From positions 147,993-211,992 of the forward strand of contig NZ_NIUB01000001.1 in assembly GCF_002197815.1 (NCBI RefSeq): a stretch of 64,000 nucleotides of DNA. The letters run 5' to 3'. This document shows positions 10,300 through 19,616 of this stretch, in pieces (positions within the stretch are counted from its first letter, which is position 1; each line of letters begins with the position of its first letter). Source of the stretch: Pseudomonas oleovorans subsp. oleovorans (GTDB taxonomy: Bacteria > Pseudomonadota > Gammaproteobacteria > Pseudomonadales > Pseudomonadaceae). The notes beneath the pieces were generated by a model that saw only the letters and a program-made list of their open reading frames with translations, was not told the DNA's origin and did not search any database. Position numbers and translations under genes: made by a program.

Positions 10300-10733
10300 T
10301 GAGCGACAAGCCACTGCGCCTGCTGCTGGGTTTCGACTATGGCACCAAGCAGATCGGCGTCGCCGTCGGCCAGGTGATCACCGGCCAGGCCCGGGAGCTG
10401 TGCGTGCTCAAGGCGCAGAATGGCGTGCCGGACTGGAGCCGCGTCGAAGCGCTGTTCAAGGAATGGCAGCCGGACGCCGTGGTGGTCGGCCTGCCGCTGA
10501 ACATGGACGGCACGCCCAGCGAAATGAGCGCCCGCGCCGAGAAATTCGCCCGCCGCCTCAACGGCCGCTTCAACCTGCCGGCCTACACCCACGACGAACG
10601 CCTGACCACCTTCGAGGCCAAAGGCCAACGCCTGCGCGAAGGCCAGAGTGGCGGCTATCGCGAGCGCCCGGTCGATGCCATTGCTGCAGCCTTGTTGCTA
10701 CAGGGCTGGCTAGAGGAAAACTGCACGGGTTGA
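10299..10733 (+). CDS. ruvX: RuvX/YqgF, putative pre-16S rRNA nuclease
   Basis: The 144-residue RNase H-fold protein of the YqgF family is implicated in 5' maturation of 16S rRNA (older name: Holliday junction resolvase-like). The catalytic aspartate region LGFDYGTKQIGVAVG is at residues 9-23. The VVVGLPLNMDGTPS strand and the C-terminal DAIAAALLLQGWLEE helix match the family. It overlaps algH by the ATGA junction and precedes pyrR by 30 bp. Confidence 0.92.
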   Translation: MSDKPLRLLLGFDYGTKQIGVAVGQVITGQARELCVLKAQNGVPDWSRVEALFKEWQPDAVVVGLPLNMDGTPSEMSARAEKFARRLNGRFNLPAYTHDERLTTFEAKGQRLREGQSGGYRERPVDAIAAALLLQGWLEENCTG

Positions 10734-10763
10734 TCGAGTCGGCCCGCACCTAGGAGTTTCGCC

Positions 10764-11267
10764 ATGCTACCCAACCCCAACGACCTGCTACCGGCCATGG
10801 CCAGTGCGCTGACCCAGCATCTGAACCAACGCCAGATCAGCGAGCCGCGCTTCATCGGCATCCGCACCGGCGGCGTCTGGGTCGCCCAGGCCCTGCTTGC
10901 CGCCCTGGGGCGCGATGACGCGCTGGGCATCCTCGATGTGTCCTTCTACCGCGACGACTTCACCCAGAACGGCCTGCACCCGCAGGTGCAACCGTCCGAA
11001 CTGCCGTTCGAGATCGAAGGCCAGCACCTGGTGCTGATCGACGACGTATTGATGAGCGGGCGCACCATCCGCGCAGCGCTGAACGAACTGTTCGACTACG
11101 GCCGCCCCGCCAGCGTGACCCTGGTCAGCCTGCTCGACTTGGGCGCCCGCGAGTTGCCGATCCGCCCCGACGTGGTCGGCGCCACCCTGTCGCTGGCCAC
11201 CAACGAGCGGGTAAAATTGTCCGGCCCCACGCCGCTGACCCTCGAACTCCAGACGCTCGCCAACTGA
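10764..11267 (+). CDS. pyrR: PyrR, uracil phosphoribosyltransferase-type pyrimidine regulator
   Basis: The 167-residue protein has the phosphoribosyltransferase fold with the PRPP-binding loop [18 protein letters not shown] (about residues 91-108). In Gram-positive bacteria PyrR is also an mRNA-binding attenuator; in pseudomonads it is mainly known from its place in the pyr operon and its RNA-regulatory role here is not visible from sequence. I see no convincing anti-terminator structure in the 30-bp ruvX-pyrR gap. A GGAG-type RBS (TAGGAG) precedes the ATG, and pyrB follows after 11 bp. Confidence 0.92.
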   Translation: MLPNPNDLLPAMASALTQHLNQRQISEPRFIGIRTGGVWVAQALLAALGRDDALGILDVSFYRDDFTQNGLHPQVQPSELPFEIEGQHLVLIDDVLMSGRTIRAALNELFDYGRPASVTLVSLLDLGARELPIRPDVVGATLSLATNERVKLSGPTPLTLELQTLAN

Positions 11268-11278
11268 GACTCCCCGCG

Positions 11279-12286
11279 ATGACGCCACTCGCCGCCAAGC
11301 GCCCGCTGCAGCTCAATGACCAAGGTCAGCTGCGCCACTTCCTCTCACTCGACGGCCTGCCTCGTGAGCTGTTGACCGAAATCCTCGACACTGCCGACTC
11401 CTTCCTCGAAGTCGGCGCGCGGGCAGTGAAGAAAGTCCCGCTGCTGCGCGGCAAGACCGTGTGCAACGTGTTCTTCGAGAACTCCACGCGCACCCGCACC
11501 ACCTTCGAGCTGGCCGCCCAACGCCTGTCGGCGGACGTCATCAGCCTCAACGTCTCCACCAGTTCCACCAGCAAGGGCGAGACGCTGTTCGACACCCTGC
11601 GCAACCTCGAGGCGATGGCCGCCGACATCTTCGTCGTGCGCCATGCCGACTCCGGCGCCGCGCACTTCATCGCCGAGCACGTGTGCCCGAACCTGGCGAT
11701 CATCAACGGCGGCGACGGCCGCCACGCGCACCCGACCCAGGGCATGCTCGACATGCTCACCATCCGCCGCCACAAGGGCGACTTCGAGAACCTGTCGGTG
11801 GCCATCGTCGGCGACATCCTGCACTCGCGGGTGGCACGCTCGAACATGTTGGCGCTGAAGACCCTGGGCTGCCCGGATATCCGCGTCATTGCGCCGAAGA
11901 CCCTGCTGCCCGTCGGCCTGGAGGAAAGCTACGGTGTGCGCGTATTCAGTGATGCCAATGAAGGCCTCAAGGACGTCGACGTGGTGATCATGCTGCGCCT
12001 GCAGCGCGAGCGCATGCAGGGCGGCCTGCTGCCCAGCGAGGGCGAGTTCTATCGCCTGTTCGGCCTCACCGAGCAGCGCCTGAAACTGGCCAAGCCGGAT
12101 GCCCTGGTGATGCACCCAGGCCCGATCAACCGCGGCGTGGAGATCGAGTCGGCAGTGGCTGACGGCCCGCAGTCGGTGATCCTCAACCAGGTCACCTACG
12201 GCATCGCCATCCGCATGGCCGTGCTGTCGATGGCCATGAGCGGGCAGAACGCCCAACGTCAACTCAACGCCGAGGAGGCCAACTGA
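11279..12286 (+). CDS. pyrB: Aspartate carbamoyltransferase catalytic chain
   Basis: This enzyme condenses carbamoyl phosphate with aspartate, the first committed step of pyrimidine synthesis. The 335-residue protein carries the carbamoyl-phosphate motif [15 protein letters not shown] and the C-terminal [13 protein letters not shown] loop. It has the N-terminal extension typical of pseudomonad class A ATCases, which form a dodecamer with the inactive dihydroorotase-like PyrC'. The stop overlaps the next ATG (12284-12288), consistent with stoichiometric synthesis of the two chains. Confidence 0.96.
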   Translation: MTPLAAKRPLQLNDQGQLRHFLSLDGLPRELLTEILDTADSFLEVGARAVKKVPLLRGKTVCNVFFENSTRTRTTFELAAQRLSADVISLNVSTSSTSKGETLFDTLRNLEAMAADIFVVRHADSGAAHFIAEHVCPNLAIINGGDGRHAHPTQGMLDMLTIRRHKGDFENLSVAIVGDILHSRVARSNMLALKTLGCPDIRVIAPKTLLPVGLEESYGVRVFSDANEGLKDVDVVIMLRLQRERMQGGLLPSEGEFYRLFGLTEQRLKLAKPDALVMHPGPINRGVEIESAVADGPQSVILNQVTYGIAIRMAVLSMAMSGQNAQRQLNAEEAN

Positions 12287-13557
12287 TGCGTACCGCAATC
12301 CTCGGCGCTCGCGTGATCGACCCGGCCAGCGGCCTGGATCAGGTCACTGACCTCTATATCGACGGCACCAAGCTGGCCGCCATCGGCCAGGCGCCTGCTG
12401 GCTTCGTCGCCGACAAGACGCTCGACGCCCAAGGACTGATCGCTGCCCCCGGCCTTGTCGACCTGTCCGTGGCCCTGCGCGAGCCAGGCTATAGCCGCAA
12501 GGGCAGCATCGCCACGGAAACCCTGGCGGCTGCGGCCGGCGGCGTCACCAGCCTGTGCTGCCCTCCGATCACCAAGCCGGTGCTGGATACCTCGGCGGTG
12601 GCCGAGCTGATTCTCGACCGCGCCCGCGAAGCCGGACACACCAAGGTCTTCCCCATTGGCGCGCTGAGCAAGGGGCTGGCTGGCGAACAACTGGCCGAGC
12701 TGGTTGCCCTGCGCGATGCCGGTTGCGTCGCCTTCGGTAACGGCCTGGACAACTTCCGCAGCAGCCGCACCCTGCGCCGCGCGCTGGAATATGCGGCCAC
12801 CTTCGACTTGCAGGTGATCTTCCATTCGCAGGATGCCGACCTGGCCGAAGGCGGGCTGGCGCATGAGGGCCCGACCGCCAGCTTCCTCGGCCTGGCCGGC
12901 ATCCCGGAAACCGCCGAGACCGTGGCCCTGGCCCGCGACCTGCTGCTGGTGGAACAGAGCGGCGTGCGCGCGCACTTCAGCCAGATCACCAGCGCCCGCG
13001 GCGCCGAGCTGATCGCCTCCGCCCAGGCACGTGGTCTGCCGGTGACCGCCGACGTGGCGCTGTACCAACTGATCCTCACCGATGAGGCGCTGATCGATTT
13101 TTCCAGTCTCTATCACGTACAGCCACCACTGCGCTCGCGGGCCGACCGCGACGGTCTGCGCGAAGCGGTAAAGGCCGGAGTGATCTCGGCCATCGCCAGC
13201 CACCACCAACCGCACGAACGCGACGCCAAGCTGGCGCCCTTCGCCGCCACCGAGCCGGGCATCAGCAGCGTGCAACTGCAGCTGCCGCTGGCCATGAGCC
13301 TGGTGCAGGACGGCCTGCTGGATCTGCCGACGCTGCTGGCACGTTTGACCAGTGGCCCAGCCGCCGCATTGCGCCTGCCGGCCGGCACGCTGAGCGTTGG
13401 TGGCGCTGCCGATATCGTGCTGTTCGATGCGCAGGCCTCCACCGTCGCTGGCGAGCAGTGGTACTCCAAGGGCAGCAACTGCCCGTTCATCGGCCATTGC
13501 CTGCCCGGCGCGGTGCGCTACACGCTGGTGGATGGACATATCAGCTACCAGAGCTGA
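12286..13557 (+). CDS. pyrC': PyrC', dihydroorotase-like non-catalytic partner of ATCase
   Basis: The 423-residue protein has the amidohydrolase/dihydroorotase fold, but the zinc-ligand HxH motif that normally precedes LREPG is missing: the sequence reads GLVDLSVALREPGYSRKG, with Ser and Ala in place of the two histidines. This is the hallmark of pseudomonad PyrC' (PyrX), needed for assembly or activity of the PyrB dodecamer rather than for catalysis. It overlaps pyrB by the ATGA junction. A functional PyrC must be elsewhere in the genome. Confidence 0.93.
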   Translation: MRTAILGARVIDPASGLDQVTDLYIDGTKLAAIGQAPAGFVADKTLDAQGLIAAPGLVDLSVALREPGYSRKGSIATETLAAAAGGVTSLCCPPITKPVLDTSAVAELILDRAREAGHTKVFPIGALSKGLAGEQLAELVALRDAGCVAFGNGLDNFRSSRTLRRALEYAATFDLQVIFHSQDADLAEGGLAHEGPTASFLGLAGIPETAETVALARDLLLVEQSGVRAHFSQITSARGAELIASAQARGLPVTADVALYQLILTDEALIDFSSLYHVQPPLRSRADRDGLREAVKAGVISAIASHHQPHERDAKLAPFAATEPGISSVQLQLPLAMSLVQDGLLDLPTLLARLTSGPAAALRLPAGTLSVGGAADIVLFDAQASTVAGEQWYSKGSNCPFIGHCLPGAVRYTLVDGHISYQS

Positions 13558-13564
13558 GCCCTTC

Positions 13565-13616
13565 GAGCCCACCGCCTGGCGGGCTCGCTGTTCGAGGGTG
13601 CGCCAGGCGCACCCTC
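13565..13616 (+). terminator. Two adjacent hairpins after pyrC' (possible terminator)
   Basis: Just after the pyrC' stop, GAGCCC (13565-13570) pairs with GGGCTC (about 13581-13586). GAGGGTGCG (13594-13602) pairs with CGCACCCTC (13608-13616) around a 5-base loop. There is no clear T-tract, so this may be a processed 3' end or a repeat rather than a classical intrinsic terminator. The rest of the 255-bp gap up to fabY shows no gene. Confidence 0.45.
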
Positions 13617-13812
13617 GGCCCTTGCAAAGTCCCATCCCATCCGCGACACGCGCCGCACTTGCCACGACATTGGACGAATGAGTGACTCGACGGTCATGAT
13701 CCACGTCAGGTTAGGCAGCCGAAATTTTCCAAATGCCACCGCCCTATGACCCCGCCCGCGCCCAAGGCGCCGGCCTGGCGTCGCGCTGGCCTTGTTCAGG
13801 AGCTTTTGAGTT

Positions 13813-15720
13813 ATGTCGCGCTTACCTGTGATCGTGGGTTTTGGGGGTTACAACGCAGCCGGGCGCAGCTCCTTCCACCATGGTTTTCGCCGTACCGTGC
13901 AGGAGTCGCTGGAACCCCAGGCGCGCCAGGAAACCCTGGCCGGGCTGGCGCAGATGATGAAGCTGGTACGCGTGGTCGATGGCAAGTATCAGGATCAGGA
14001 CGGCCAAGCACTGAGCCTCGCCGAGATCGAAAGCCGCTACGCCAAGCAGATTCTGGCCGGCACCCTGGTGCGCCGCATCGAGAAACAGCATCTCGACCCG
14101 GACGCCGCCCACTGGCAGAAGAGCATCGACGTCGCTCCCGCCAATGGTGCCAACCTGAGCTTCATCACCCAGCGCAAGCAACTGCCCGAGCCACTGCCGG
14201 CCAACTGGTCCGTAGAAGAGCTCGACGGCAATGAAGTGCGCGTCACCCTGCACGACAGCTGCGAATTCAAGGTCGACAGCTACCGCCCACTGGCGGTGAA
14301 GTCCGCCGGCCAGTTGCCCACCGGGTTCGAGCCGAGCGAGCTGTACAACGCGCGTTTCCATCCGCGCGGCCTGGCCATGACCGTGGTCGGCGTCACTGAC
14401 GCGCTGCGCTCGGTGGGCATCGACTGGCAGCGCATCGTCCAGCATGTCGCCCCGGACGAGATCGCCGTGTTTGCCAGCTGCATCATGAGCCAGCTCGACG
14501 AGAACGGCTTCGGCGGCATGATGCAGTCGCGCCTGAAAGGCGGTCGCGTTACCGCCAAGCAGCTGGCCCTGGGCCTCAATACCATGCCGGCGGACTTCAT
14601 CAACGCCTACGTGCTCGGCAGCGTCGGCACCACCGGCAGCATCACCGGTGCCTGCGCCACCTTCCTCTACAACCTGCAGAAGGGCATCGAGCAGATCGCC
14701 AGCGGCAAGGCACGCGTGGTGATCGTCGGCAGCAGCGAGGCACCGATCAACCAGGAATGCATCGAGGGTTACGGCGCTATGGGTGCGTTGGCCACCGAAG
14801 AAGGCCTGCGTCAGATCGAGGGCAAGAGCGACGTGGACTTCCGCCGCGCCAGCCGCCCGTTCGGCGACAACTGCGGCTTCACCCTGGCCGAAGCCTGCCA
14901 GTTCGTGGTGCTGATGGACGACGAACTGGCCCTGGAGCTGGGCGCCGACATCCACGGCGCGGTGCCGGACGTGTTCATCAACGCCGATGGCTTCAAGAAA
15001 TCCATTTCCGCCCCCGGCCCGGGCAACTACCTGACCGTGGCCAAGGCCGTGGCCAGCGCCGTGCAACTGCTCGGTCTGGACGCCGTGCGCAACCGCAGCT
15101 TCGTCCACGCCCATGGCTCCAGCACACCGGCCAACCGCGTCACCGAGTCGGAAATCCTCGACCGCGTCGCGGCGGCCTTCGGCATCGAGCAATGGCCGGT
15201 CACCGCAGTGAAGGCCTTCGTCGGCCACTCCCTGGCCACCGCCAGCGGCGACCAGGTGATCGCTGCGCTCGGCGCCTTCAGGTACGGCATCGTGCCAGGA
15301 CTGAAGACCATCGACGCCGTCGCCGCTGACGTGCACCAGGATCACCTGAGCCTGTCCACCATCGATCGCAAAGTGGGTGACCAGGCGCTGGACGTGGCCT
15401 TCATCAACTCCAAGGGCTTTGGCGGCAACAATGCCAGCGCCCTGGTGCTGGCCCCACACGTTGCCGAGCGCATGCTGCGCAAGCGTCATGGCCAGGTCGC
15501 CTTCGACGCCTACCTGGCGCGCCGCGAGAGCACCCGTGCCGCCGCTGCCGCGTACGATCAGCTTGCCCTGCAGGGCAAGCTGGACATCATCTACAACTTC
15601 GGCAACGACATGATCGACGACCAGGCGATCTCCATCACCACCGAAGAAGTGAAGGTGCCGGGCTTCGACCAGCCACTGGTGTTCAGGAAGGACACGCGTT
15701 ACAGCGATATGCTCGATTGA
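13813..15720 (+). CDS. fabY: FabY, beta-ketoacyl-ACP synthase initiating fatty-acid synthesis
   Basis: The 635-residue beta-ketoacyl synthase resembles P. aeruginosa FabY (PA5174), which makes beta-ketoacyl-ACP from acetyl-CoA and malonyl-ACP and replaces FabH in that organism. The catalytic Cys-His-His set is visible: SITGACATFLYN (Cys), VHAHGSSTPANR (His) and KAFVGHSLATASGD (His). An N-terminal region of about 200 residues precedes the thiolase-fold core and makes the protein much longer than FabB/FabF. The start at 13813 is preceded by AGGAG. It is followed by a REP-like palindrome and the convergent cysQ. Confidence 0.9.
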   Translation: MSRLPVIVGFGGYNAAGRSSFHHGFRRTVQESLEPQARQETLAGLAQMMKLVRVVDGKYQDQDGQALSLAEIESRYAKQILAGTLVRRIEKQHLDPDAAHWQKSIDVAPANGANLSFITQRKQLPEPLPANWSVEELDGNEVRVTLHDSCEFKVDSYRPLAVKSAGQLPTGFEPSELYNARFHPRGLAMTVVGVTDALRSVGIDWQRIVQHVAPDEIAVFASCIMSQLDENGFGGMMQSRLKGGRVTAKQLALGLNTMPADFINAYVLGSVGTTGSITGACATFLYNLQKGIEQIASGKARVVIVGSSEAPINQECIEGYGAMGALATEEGLRQIEGKSDVDFRRASRPFGDNCGFTLAEACQFVVLMDDELALELGADIHGAVPDVFINADGFKKSISAPGPGNYLTVAKAVASAVQLLGLDAVRNRSFVHAHGSSTPANRVTESEILDRVAAAFGIEQWPVTAVKAFVGHSLATASGDQVIAALGAFRYGIVPGLKTIDAVAADVHQDHLSLSTIDRKVGDQALDVAFINSKGFGGNNASALVLAPHVAERMLRKRHGQVAFDAYLARRESTRAAAAAYDQLALQGKLDIIYNFGNDMIDDQAISITTEEVKVPGFDQPLVFRKDTRYSDMLD

Positions 15721-15745
15721 GCGAAGCAGCAACGACGCACAAACC

Positions 15746-15811
15746 GTAGGAGCGAGCTCTGCTCGCGAAGCTTCTGGGTCACCAGGGTTCGCGAGCAGAG
15801 CTCGCTCCTAC
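15746..15811. repeat. REP-like palindrome, GAGCTCTGCTCGCGAA family
   Basis: The left arm GTAGGAGCGAGCTCTGCTCG plus CGAA (15746-15769) is the inverted complement of 15788-15811, with an 18-base loop. It lies between the convergent fabY and cysQ genes, where it may also serve as a transcript end. Close copies occur at 27048-27114, 32932-32997 and 37569-37629, which marks it as a dispersed REP family. Confidence 0.85.
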
Positions 15812-15827
15812 AGGTAAAGTGTCAAGG

Positions 15828-16646
15828 CTACAGACTACGCGCCAGCTCGATCAGCTCGCCACGCCACTCGGCGGCGGCCGGCAAGGCCAGAAACGAGGGG
15901 TTGAGAAAGGATTCGCGCGCCTCGTAGGTCAGCACTTCGCCGGCCAGATTCAGCACTTCGCCACCCGCCCCTTCCAGCACGCCCTGTGCCGCGGCGGTGT
16001 CCCACTGCGAGGTAGGCGCCAGACGCGGGTAGCAGTCGGCATTGCCTTCGGCCAGCAGACAGAACTTCAGCGAACTGCCGATATTGGCCAGCGCCGGCTC
16101 GCCGAAACGCGCGGAAAGCCCCACCAGCAGAGTTTCCTGCGCGGCGCTGGAGTGACGTTTGCTGGCTACCAGGGTGAAACCCTGCGCAGGCGCCAGGCGC
16201 ACGCTGATCGAATACTCCTTGCCCGGCACGTCGCCACACCAGGCGCCCAGACCAGCGCCGCCGTAATAGCAGCGGCCATTGGCGGGAATACCCACCACAC
16301 CGAAGACCACTCGTCCCTGTTCGATCAACGCGACATTGACCGTGAACTCTTCGGAGCCGGCGATGAATTCCTTGGTGCCATCGAGCGGATCGACCAGCCA
16401 CCAACGCGTCCAGGCGGCGCGCTCAGCCAGCGGAATGTCGGCGGCCTCCTCCGACAGCACCGGCACCTCCGGCGCCAGCGCCTGCAGGCCATCGAGCAGG
16501 ATATGGTGCGCGGCCAGGTCGGCGGCGGTCACCGGCGAGGCATCGGCCTTCTCCGTCACCGCCACATCGCTGCGCCAGTACGGCAGGGTCGCCGCGCCGG
16601 CGGCACGAACCAGGTCGATTACCTTGGGGATGTAGGGATGGCTCAT
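15828..16646 (-). CDS. cysQ: CysQ, 3'(2'),5'-bisphosphate nucleotidase
   Basis: The 272-residue inositol-monophosphatase superfamily enzyme hydrolyses PAP/PAPS in sulfate assimilation. Metal-binding motifs are SEEAADIPLAERA and WLVDPLDGTKEFIAGSEEFTVN, with a C-terminal QWDTAAAQGVLEGAGG segment typical of CysQ. Its ATG overlaps the nudE stop (ATGA, 16643-16646), so the two genes form an operon, as in P. aeruginosa PA5175-PA5176. Confidence 0.94.
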   Translation of the reverse strand: MSHPYIPKVIDLVRAAGAATLPYWRSDVAVTEKADASPVTAADLAAHHILLDGLQALAPEVPVLSEEAADIPLAERAAWTRWWLVDPLDGTKEFIAGSEEFTVNVALIEQGRVVFGVVGIPANGRCYYGGAGLGAWCGDVPGKEYSISVRLAPAQGFTLVASKRHSSAAQETLLVGLSARFGEPALANIGSSLKFCLLAEGNADCYPRLAPTSQWDTAAAQGVLEGAGGEVLNLAGEVLTYEARESFLNPSFLALPAAAEWRGELIELARSL

Positions 16647-17209
16647 GGACGGTACTCCCCGCGCTGAGTCAGCAGGTCGCGCACCAGGTACAGCGCCGCC
16701 AGTGCGCGGCCTTCACTGAACTGTTCGTGCTTGGCCAGGCTGGACAGCTCGCGCAGGCTGATGCGGTCGACCCGCATCGGCTCGGGCTCATCACCCGGCA
16801 GGCGCTCTTCATACAGATTGCGCGCCAGCACCACCTGAATCTTCTGGCTCATGTAACCGGGCGACAGGCTCAGTGCGGTGATGTACTCCAGCTCATGCGC
16901 ACCAAAGCCGGCCTCCTCCTTGAGTTCGCGATTGGCCGCGACCAGCACGTCCTCACCCGGCTCGATCAACCCCTTGGGCAGCGACAACTGATAGTCATCG
17001 GTGCCGCCGCAGTACTCCTCGATCAGCACCGCGTGCTCGGCGTCGAGCATCGCCACCACCATCACCGCACCATGGCCGGAACCCTTGCCGACCAGTCGCT
17101 CATAGGTGCGCTCAGCGCCATTGGAGAAGCGCAACTGCACTTGCTCGACACGAAACAGGCGGCTGCTGGCGACGATTTCGCGGGCGAGGACCGTGGGTTT
17201 TTGGCGCAT
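16643..17209 (-). CDS. nudE: NudE, ADP-compounds Nudix hydrolase
   Basis: The 188-residue Nudix hydrolase is likely to act on ADP-ribose, Ap3A or NADH-type substrates. The Nudix box is intact: GLIEPGEDVLVAANREL followed by KEEAGFG. I chose the ATG at 17209 (MRQKPTVLAREIVASSRLF), where similarity to NudE begins; the frame stays open 68 codons upstream but runs into the region of the divergent HAD gene. The 3' end overlaps cysQ. Confidence 0.92.
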   Translation of the reverse strand: MRQKPTVLAREIVASSRLFRVEQVQLRFSNGAERTYERLVGKGSGHGAVMVVAMLDAEHAVLIEEYCGGTDDYQLSLPKGLIEPGEDVLVAANRELKEEAGFGAHELEYITALSLSPGYMSQKIQVVLARNLYEERLPGDEPEPMRVDRISLRELSSLAKHEQFSEGRALAALYLVRDLLTQRGEYRP

Positions 17210-17318
17210 GAGGCAACTCCTTGGCGGGACCGAGCGGGTTATCATACAGCGGCTTTTCGCATTATCCCTGAGCGAGATTGCATCAAGGCGAAACCATCGC
17301 CACAACCGAGACCCACGC

Positions 17319-17999
17319 ATGCCCCCACTGCCCTGGCACCAGATCGACACCGTCCTGCTGGACATGGACGGCACGTTGCTCGACCTGCACTTCGACAACC
17401 ACTTCTGGCTCACCCACCTGCCGCAGCGCTACGCCGAGCACCATGGCGTCAGCCTGGCGCTGGCCCAGGCCGAACTGCTACCGCTGTTTCGCGAGCATGC
17501 CGGTACGCTGAACTGGTACTGCACCGACTTCTGGAGCCGCGAGCTGCGGCTGTCGATCCGCGAGCTCAAGCGCGAGGTCGCGCACCTGATCGCCCTGCGC
17601 ACCGATGCAGAACTGTTTCTGCGCGCCCTGCGCGAAGCTGGCAAGCGCGTGGTGCTGATCACCAACGCGCACCGCGACTCACTGTCACTGAAACTGGAAC
17701 GCGTCGAGCTGGCACCCTGGTTCGAACGCCTGATCAGCTCCCACGACTACGGTTTCCCCAAGGAGGATCAGCAGTTCTGGTTCGCCCTGCGCCAGGATGT
17801 CGACTTCGACCCTGCGAGGGCCCTGTTCATCGACGACAGCCTGCCGATCCTGCGTAGCGCCGGACGCTTTGGCGTCGCCCATCTGCTCGCCGTGCGCCAA
17901 CCAGACAGCCAGGCCGGGCCTAAAGATACCGAGGAGTTCGCCGCAGTGGGGGACTACCGGGAGTTGGTGCACGGACTGCCTGCGACGCCCTCACTGTAG
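17319..17999 (+). CDS. yrfG: HAD-superfamily GMP/IMP nucleotidase (YrfG-like)
   Basis: The 226-residue haloacid-dehalogenase phosphatase resembles E. coli YrfG, a purine nucleotidase. HAD motifs are visible: I, VLLDMDGTLLDL (residues 11-22); II, VVLITNAHRDS; III, the KEDQQFW lysine; IV, ALFIDDSLPILR. The start is placed at the ATG 17319 (MPPLPWHQID), because the open frame upstream overlaps nudE on the other strand. It is divergent from nudE and convergent with the BON-LysM gene. Confidence 0.87.
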   Translation: MPPLPWHQIDTVLLDMDGTLLDLHFDNHFWLTHLPQRYAEHHGVSLALAQAELLPLFREHAGTLNWYCTDFWSRELRLSIRELKREVAHLIALRTDAELFLRALREAGKRVVLITNAHRDSLSLKLERVELAPWFERLISSHDYGFPKEDQQFWFALRQDVDFDPARALFIDDSLPILRSAGRFGVAHLLAVRQPDSQAGPKDTEEFAAVGDYRELVHGLPATPSL

Positions 18000-18019
18000 G
18001 AGCCGGCTTGCCGGCGATC
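17996..18019 (+). repeat. Half REP-like element, GCCGGCTTGCCGGC type
   Basis: TGTAGGAGCCGGCTTGCCGG plus CGAT overlaps the end of the yrfG-like gene; its TGTAG contains that gene's stop codon. A full copy with both arms is at 49753-49812. It is one of several short palindrome families in this window. Confidence 0.6.
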
Positions 18020-18074
18020 GTGAATGATGCCGATCGCCGCCAAGGCCAAGCCCCCGCCGCACCTGAGCGCGGGT

Positions 18075-18512
18075 TTAGTCAGGAATCCGCAATACCTGCC
18101 CCGGATAAATCTTGTCCGGGTGACTGAGCATCGGCTTGTTGGCCTCGAATATCTTCATGTAGGCGTTGGCATTGCCGTACTCGGCCTTGGCAATCGCACT
18201 CAGCGTGTCGCCCTTCTTGACCGTGACGAAGCGCGCTTCGGGCGCGGGCATGGTCACGCTGATCTGATCATCGACCTCACCGACACCGGCCACGTTGCCC
18301 AGCGCCAGGAGAATCTTTTCCTTCTCTTCCTGGCTGGCCACTTCGCCGCGAGCGATGACCTTGTCGCCCTCGACGCTGACCTCGATGTTGGGGTTGCCCA
18401 GGCCAACCTTGGCAACATGCTCCTTGAGCGATTCGGCGGCCTGCGCCTCCTGACCCACCAGTGACTCCCAGAGTTTGACCCCGGCGTCTTTGACAAAGGC
18501 AAACAGACTCAT
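18075..18512 (-). CDS. BON-LysM domain protein (YgaU/Kbp-like)
   Basis: The 145-residue protein has an N-terminal segment MSLFAFVKDAGVKLWESLVG and a BON domain (about residues 35-85, NIEVSVEGDKVIARGEVAS). A C-terminal LysM domain follows (VKKGDTLSAIAKAEYGN to YPGQVLRIPD). This architecture matches E. coli YgaU/Kbp, a small potassium-binding protein. There is no signal peptide, which agrees with a cytoplasmic role. I moved the start to 18512 because homology begins there. A short GC hairpin lies upstream (about 18540-18557). Confidence 0.88.
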   Translation of the reverse strand: MSLFAFVKDAGVKLWESLVGQEAQAAESLKEHVAKVGLGNPNIEVSVEGDKVIARGEVASQEEKEKILLALGNVAGVGEVDDQISVTMPAPEARFVTVKKGDTLSAIAKAEYGNANAYMKIFEANKPMLSHPDKIYPGQVLRIPD

Positions 18513-18631
18513 GGCAATTCCTCTCGTTCCTTGCGAATGACCGGGCAAAGCGCCCGGAGACCAAAGTCTAGTTCAGGAAACACCCCTGATTAGCGTTCGC
18601 GCATTAGAATCCGGGCAAACCAGGAGCCCCC

Positions 18632-19519
18632 ATGGATATAAAGCAGCTGAAATTCCTCGTCGCCCTCGACGAGACCCGCCACTTCGGTCAGGCCGCTGCG
18701 CGCTGCCACGTGACCCAGCCGACGCTGTCCATGCGCTTGCGCCAACTGGAAGACGAGCTGGGTCTGGAGCTGGTCCGTCGCGGCCAGCGTTTCGAGGGCT
18801 TCAGCGCCGAAGGTGAGCGTATCCTGGCCTGGGCACGCAGTGTGCTGGCCGCACAGGATGGCCTGCTCGCCGAAGCTGCAGCCTGTCGTGGGCACCTGGT
18901 GGGCACCCTGCGCCTGGGCGTGGTGCCGCTGGCCAGTTTCGACCCGATGCGCCTGATCAGTCTGTTCGCCGAGCGTCACCCGGGGCTGCGCTTTCAGCTG
19001 CATGCGCTGAGCAGCGATCAGATTCTGGAGGGGCTGGTACGTAATCAGCTCGACCTTGGTCTGTCCTATCTCGACCGACTCGACCGCGAGCATTTCGCCA
19101 GCCTGGAGCTGGCCGAAGCACGCATGGGCCTGCTCTACGATCAGCGGCATTTCCACTTCGTCAGCAGCAGCCTGCGCTGGGAACAGTTGGCCAACCTGCC
19201 CCTGGGCCTGCTCTCGACCGGCATGCACTTTCGCCTGTCCATCGATCACAGCTTCCGTGCTCGCGGCCTGAGCCCGCAGGTACGCCTGGAGGCCGATGCC
19301 GTGCACCACCTGACTCAAGCGGTCAGCGCCGGGCTGTGCTGCAGCGTCATGCCATTACCGGCCGACGGTGCACCGACCGACGGTCATCTGCGCCTGCTAC
19401 CCATCGAGGACGCTCATACCCTGGCACCTCAGGGCCTGATCATGCGCCGCGGCGCCCCTGCCTCACCGCTCGCGCAAGCCTGTTTCGAAGAGGCACGAGA
19501 GTGGCTGGCGAACGCTTGA
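18632..19519 (+). CDS. LysR-family transcriptional regulator
   Basis: The 295-residue LysR-type regulator has an N-terminal winged helix-turn-helix (DIKQLKFLVALDETRHFGQA to QPTLSMRLRQLEDELG, residues 2-50) and a substrate-binding domain from about residue 90. It is an orphan next to fdhD and divergent from the BON-LysM gene, matching P. aeruginosa PA5179. The effector is unknown. OxyR-like features such as a redox cysteine pair cannot be claimed from what I see. Confidence 0.9.
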   Translation: MDIKQLKFLVALDETRHFGQAAARCHVTQPTLSMRLRQLEDELGLELVRRGQRFEGFSAEGERILAWARSVLAAQDGLLAEAAACRGHLVGTLRLGVVPLASFDPMRLISLFAERHPGLRFQLHALSSDQILEGLVRNQLDLGLSYLDRLDREHFASLELAEARMGLLYDQRHFHFVSSSLRWEQLANLPLGLLSTGMHFRLSIDHSFRARGLSPQVRLEADAVHHLTQAVSAGLCCSVMPLPADGAPTDGHLRLLPIEDAHTLAPQGLIMRRGAPASPLAQACFEEAREWLANA

Positions 19520-19616
19520 TAGATTTGCTCGATCAACACATCAAAGCCAACGATTAGACGCTCCCCGCCCATGGGCCTAGGCTTAGCTGTGTCAATCTGT
19601 CACAGAGCGCGCCTCG

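Noticed and set aside
10764..11267. PyrR-type mRNA attenuator before pyrR
   Set aside because: Only 30 bp separate ruvX and pyrR, too short for the known leader structure.
13822..15732. 636-codon minus-strand open frame over fabY
   Set aside because: It mirrors fabY exactly and its composition (Gly/Ala/His/Gln-rich) has no recognisable domain.
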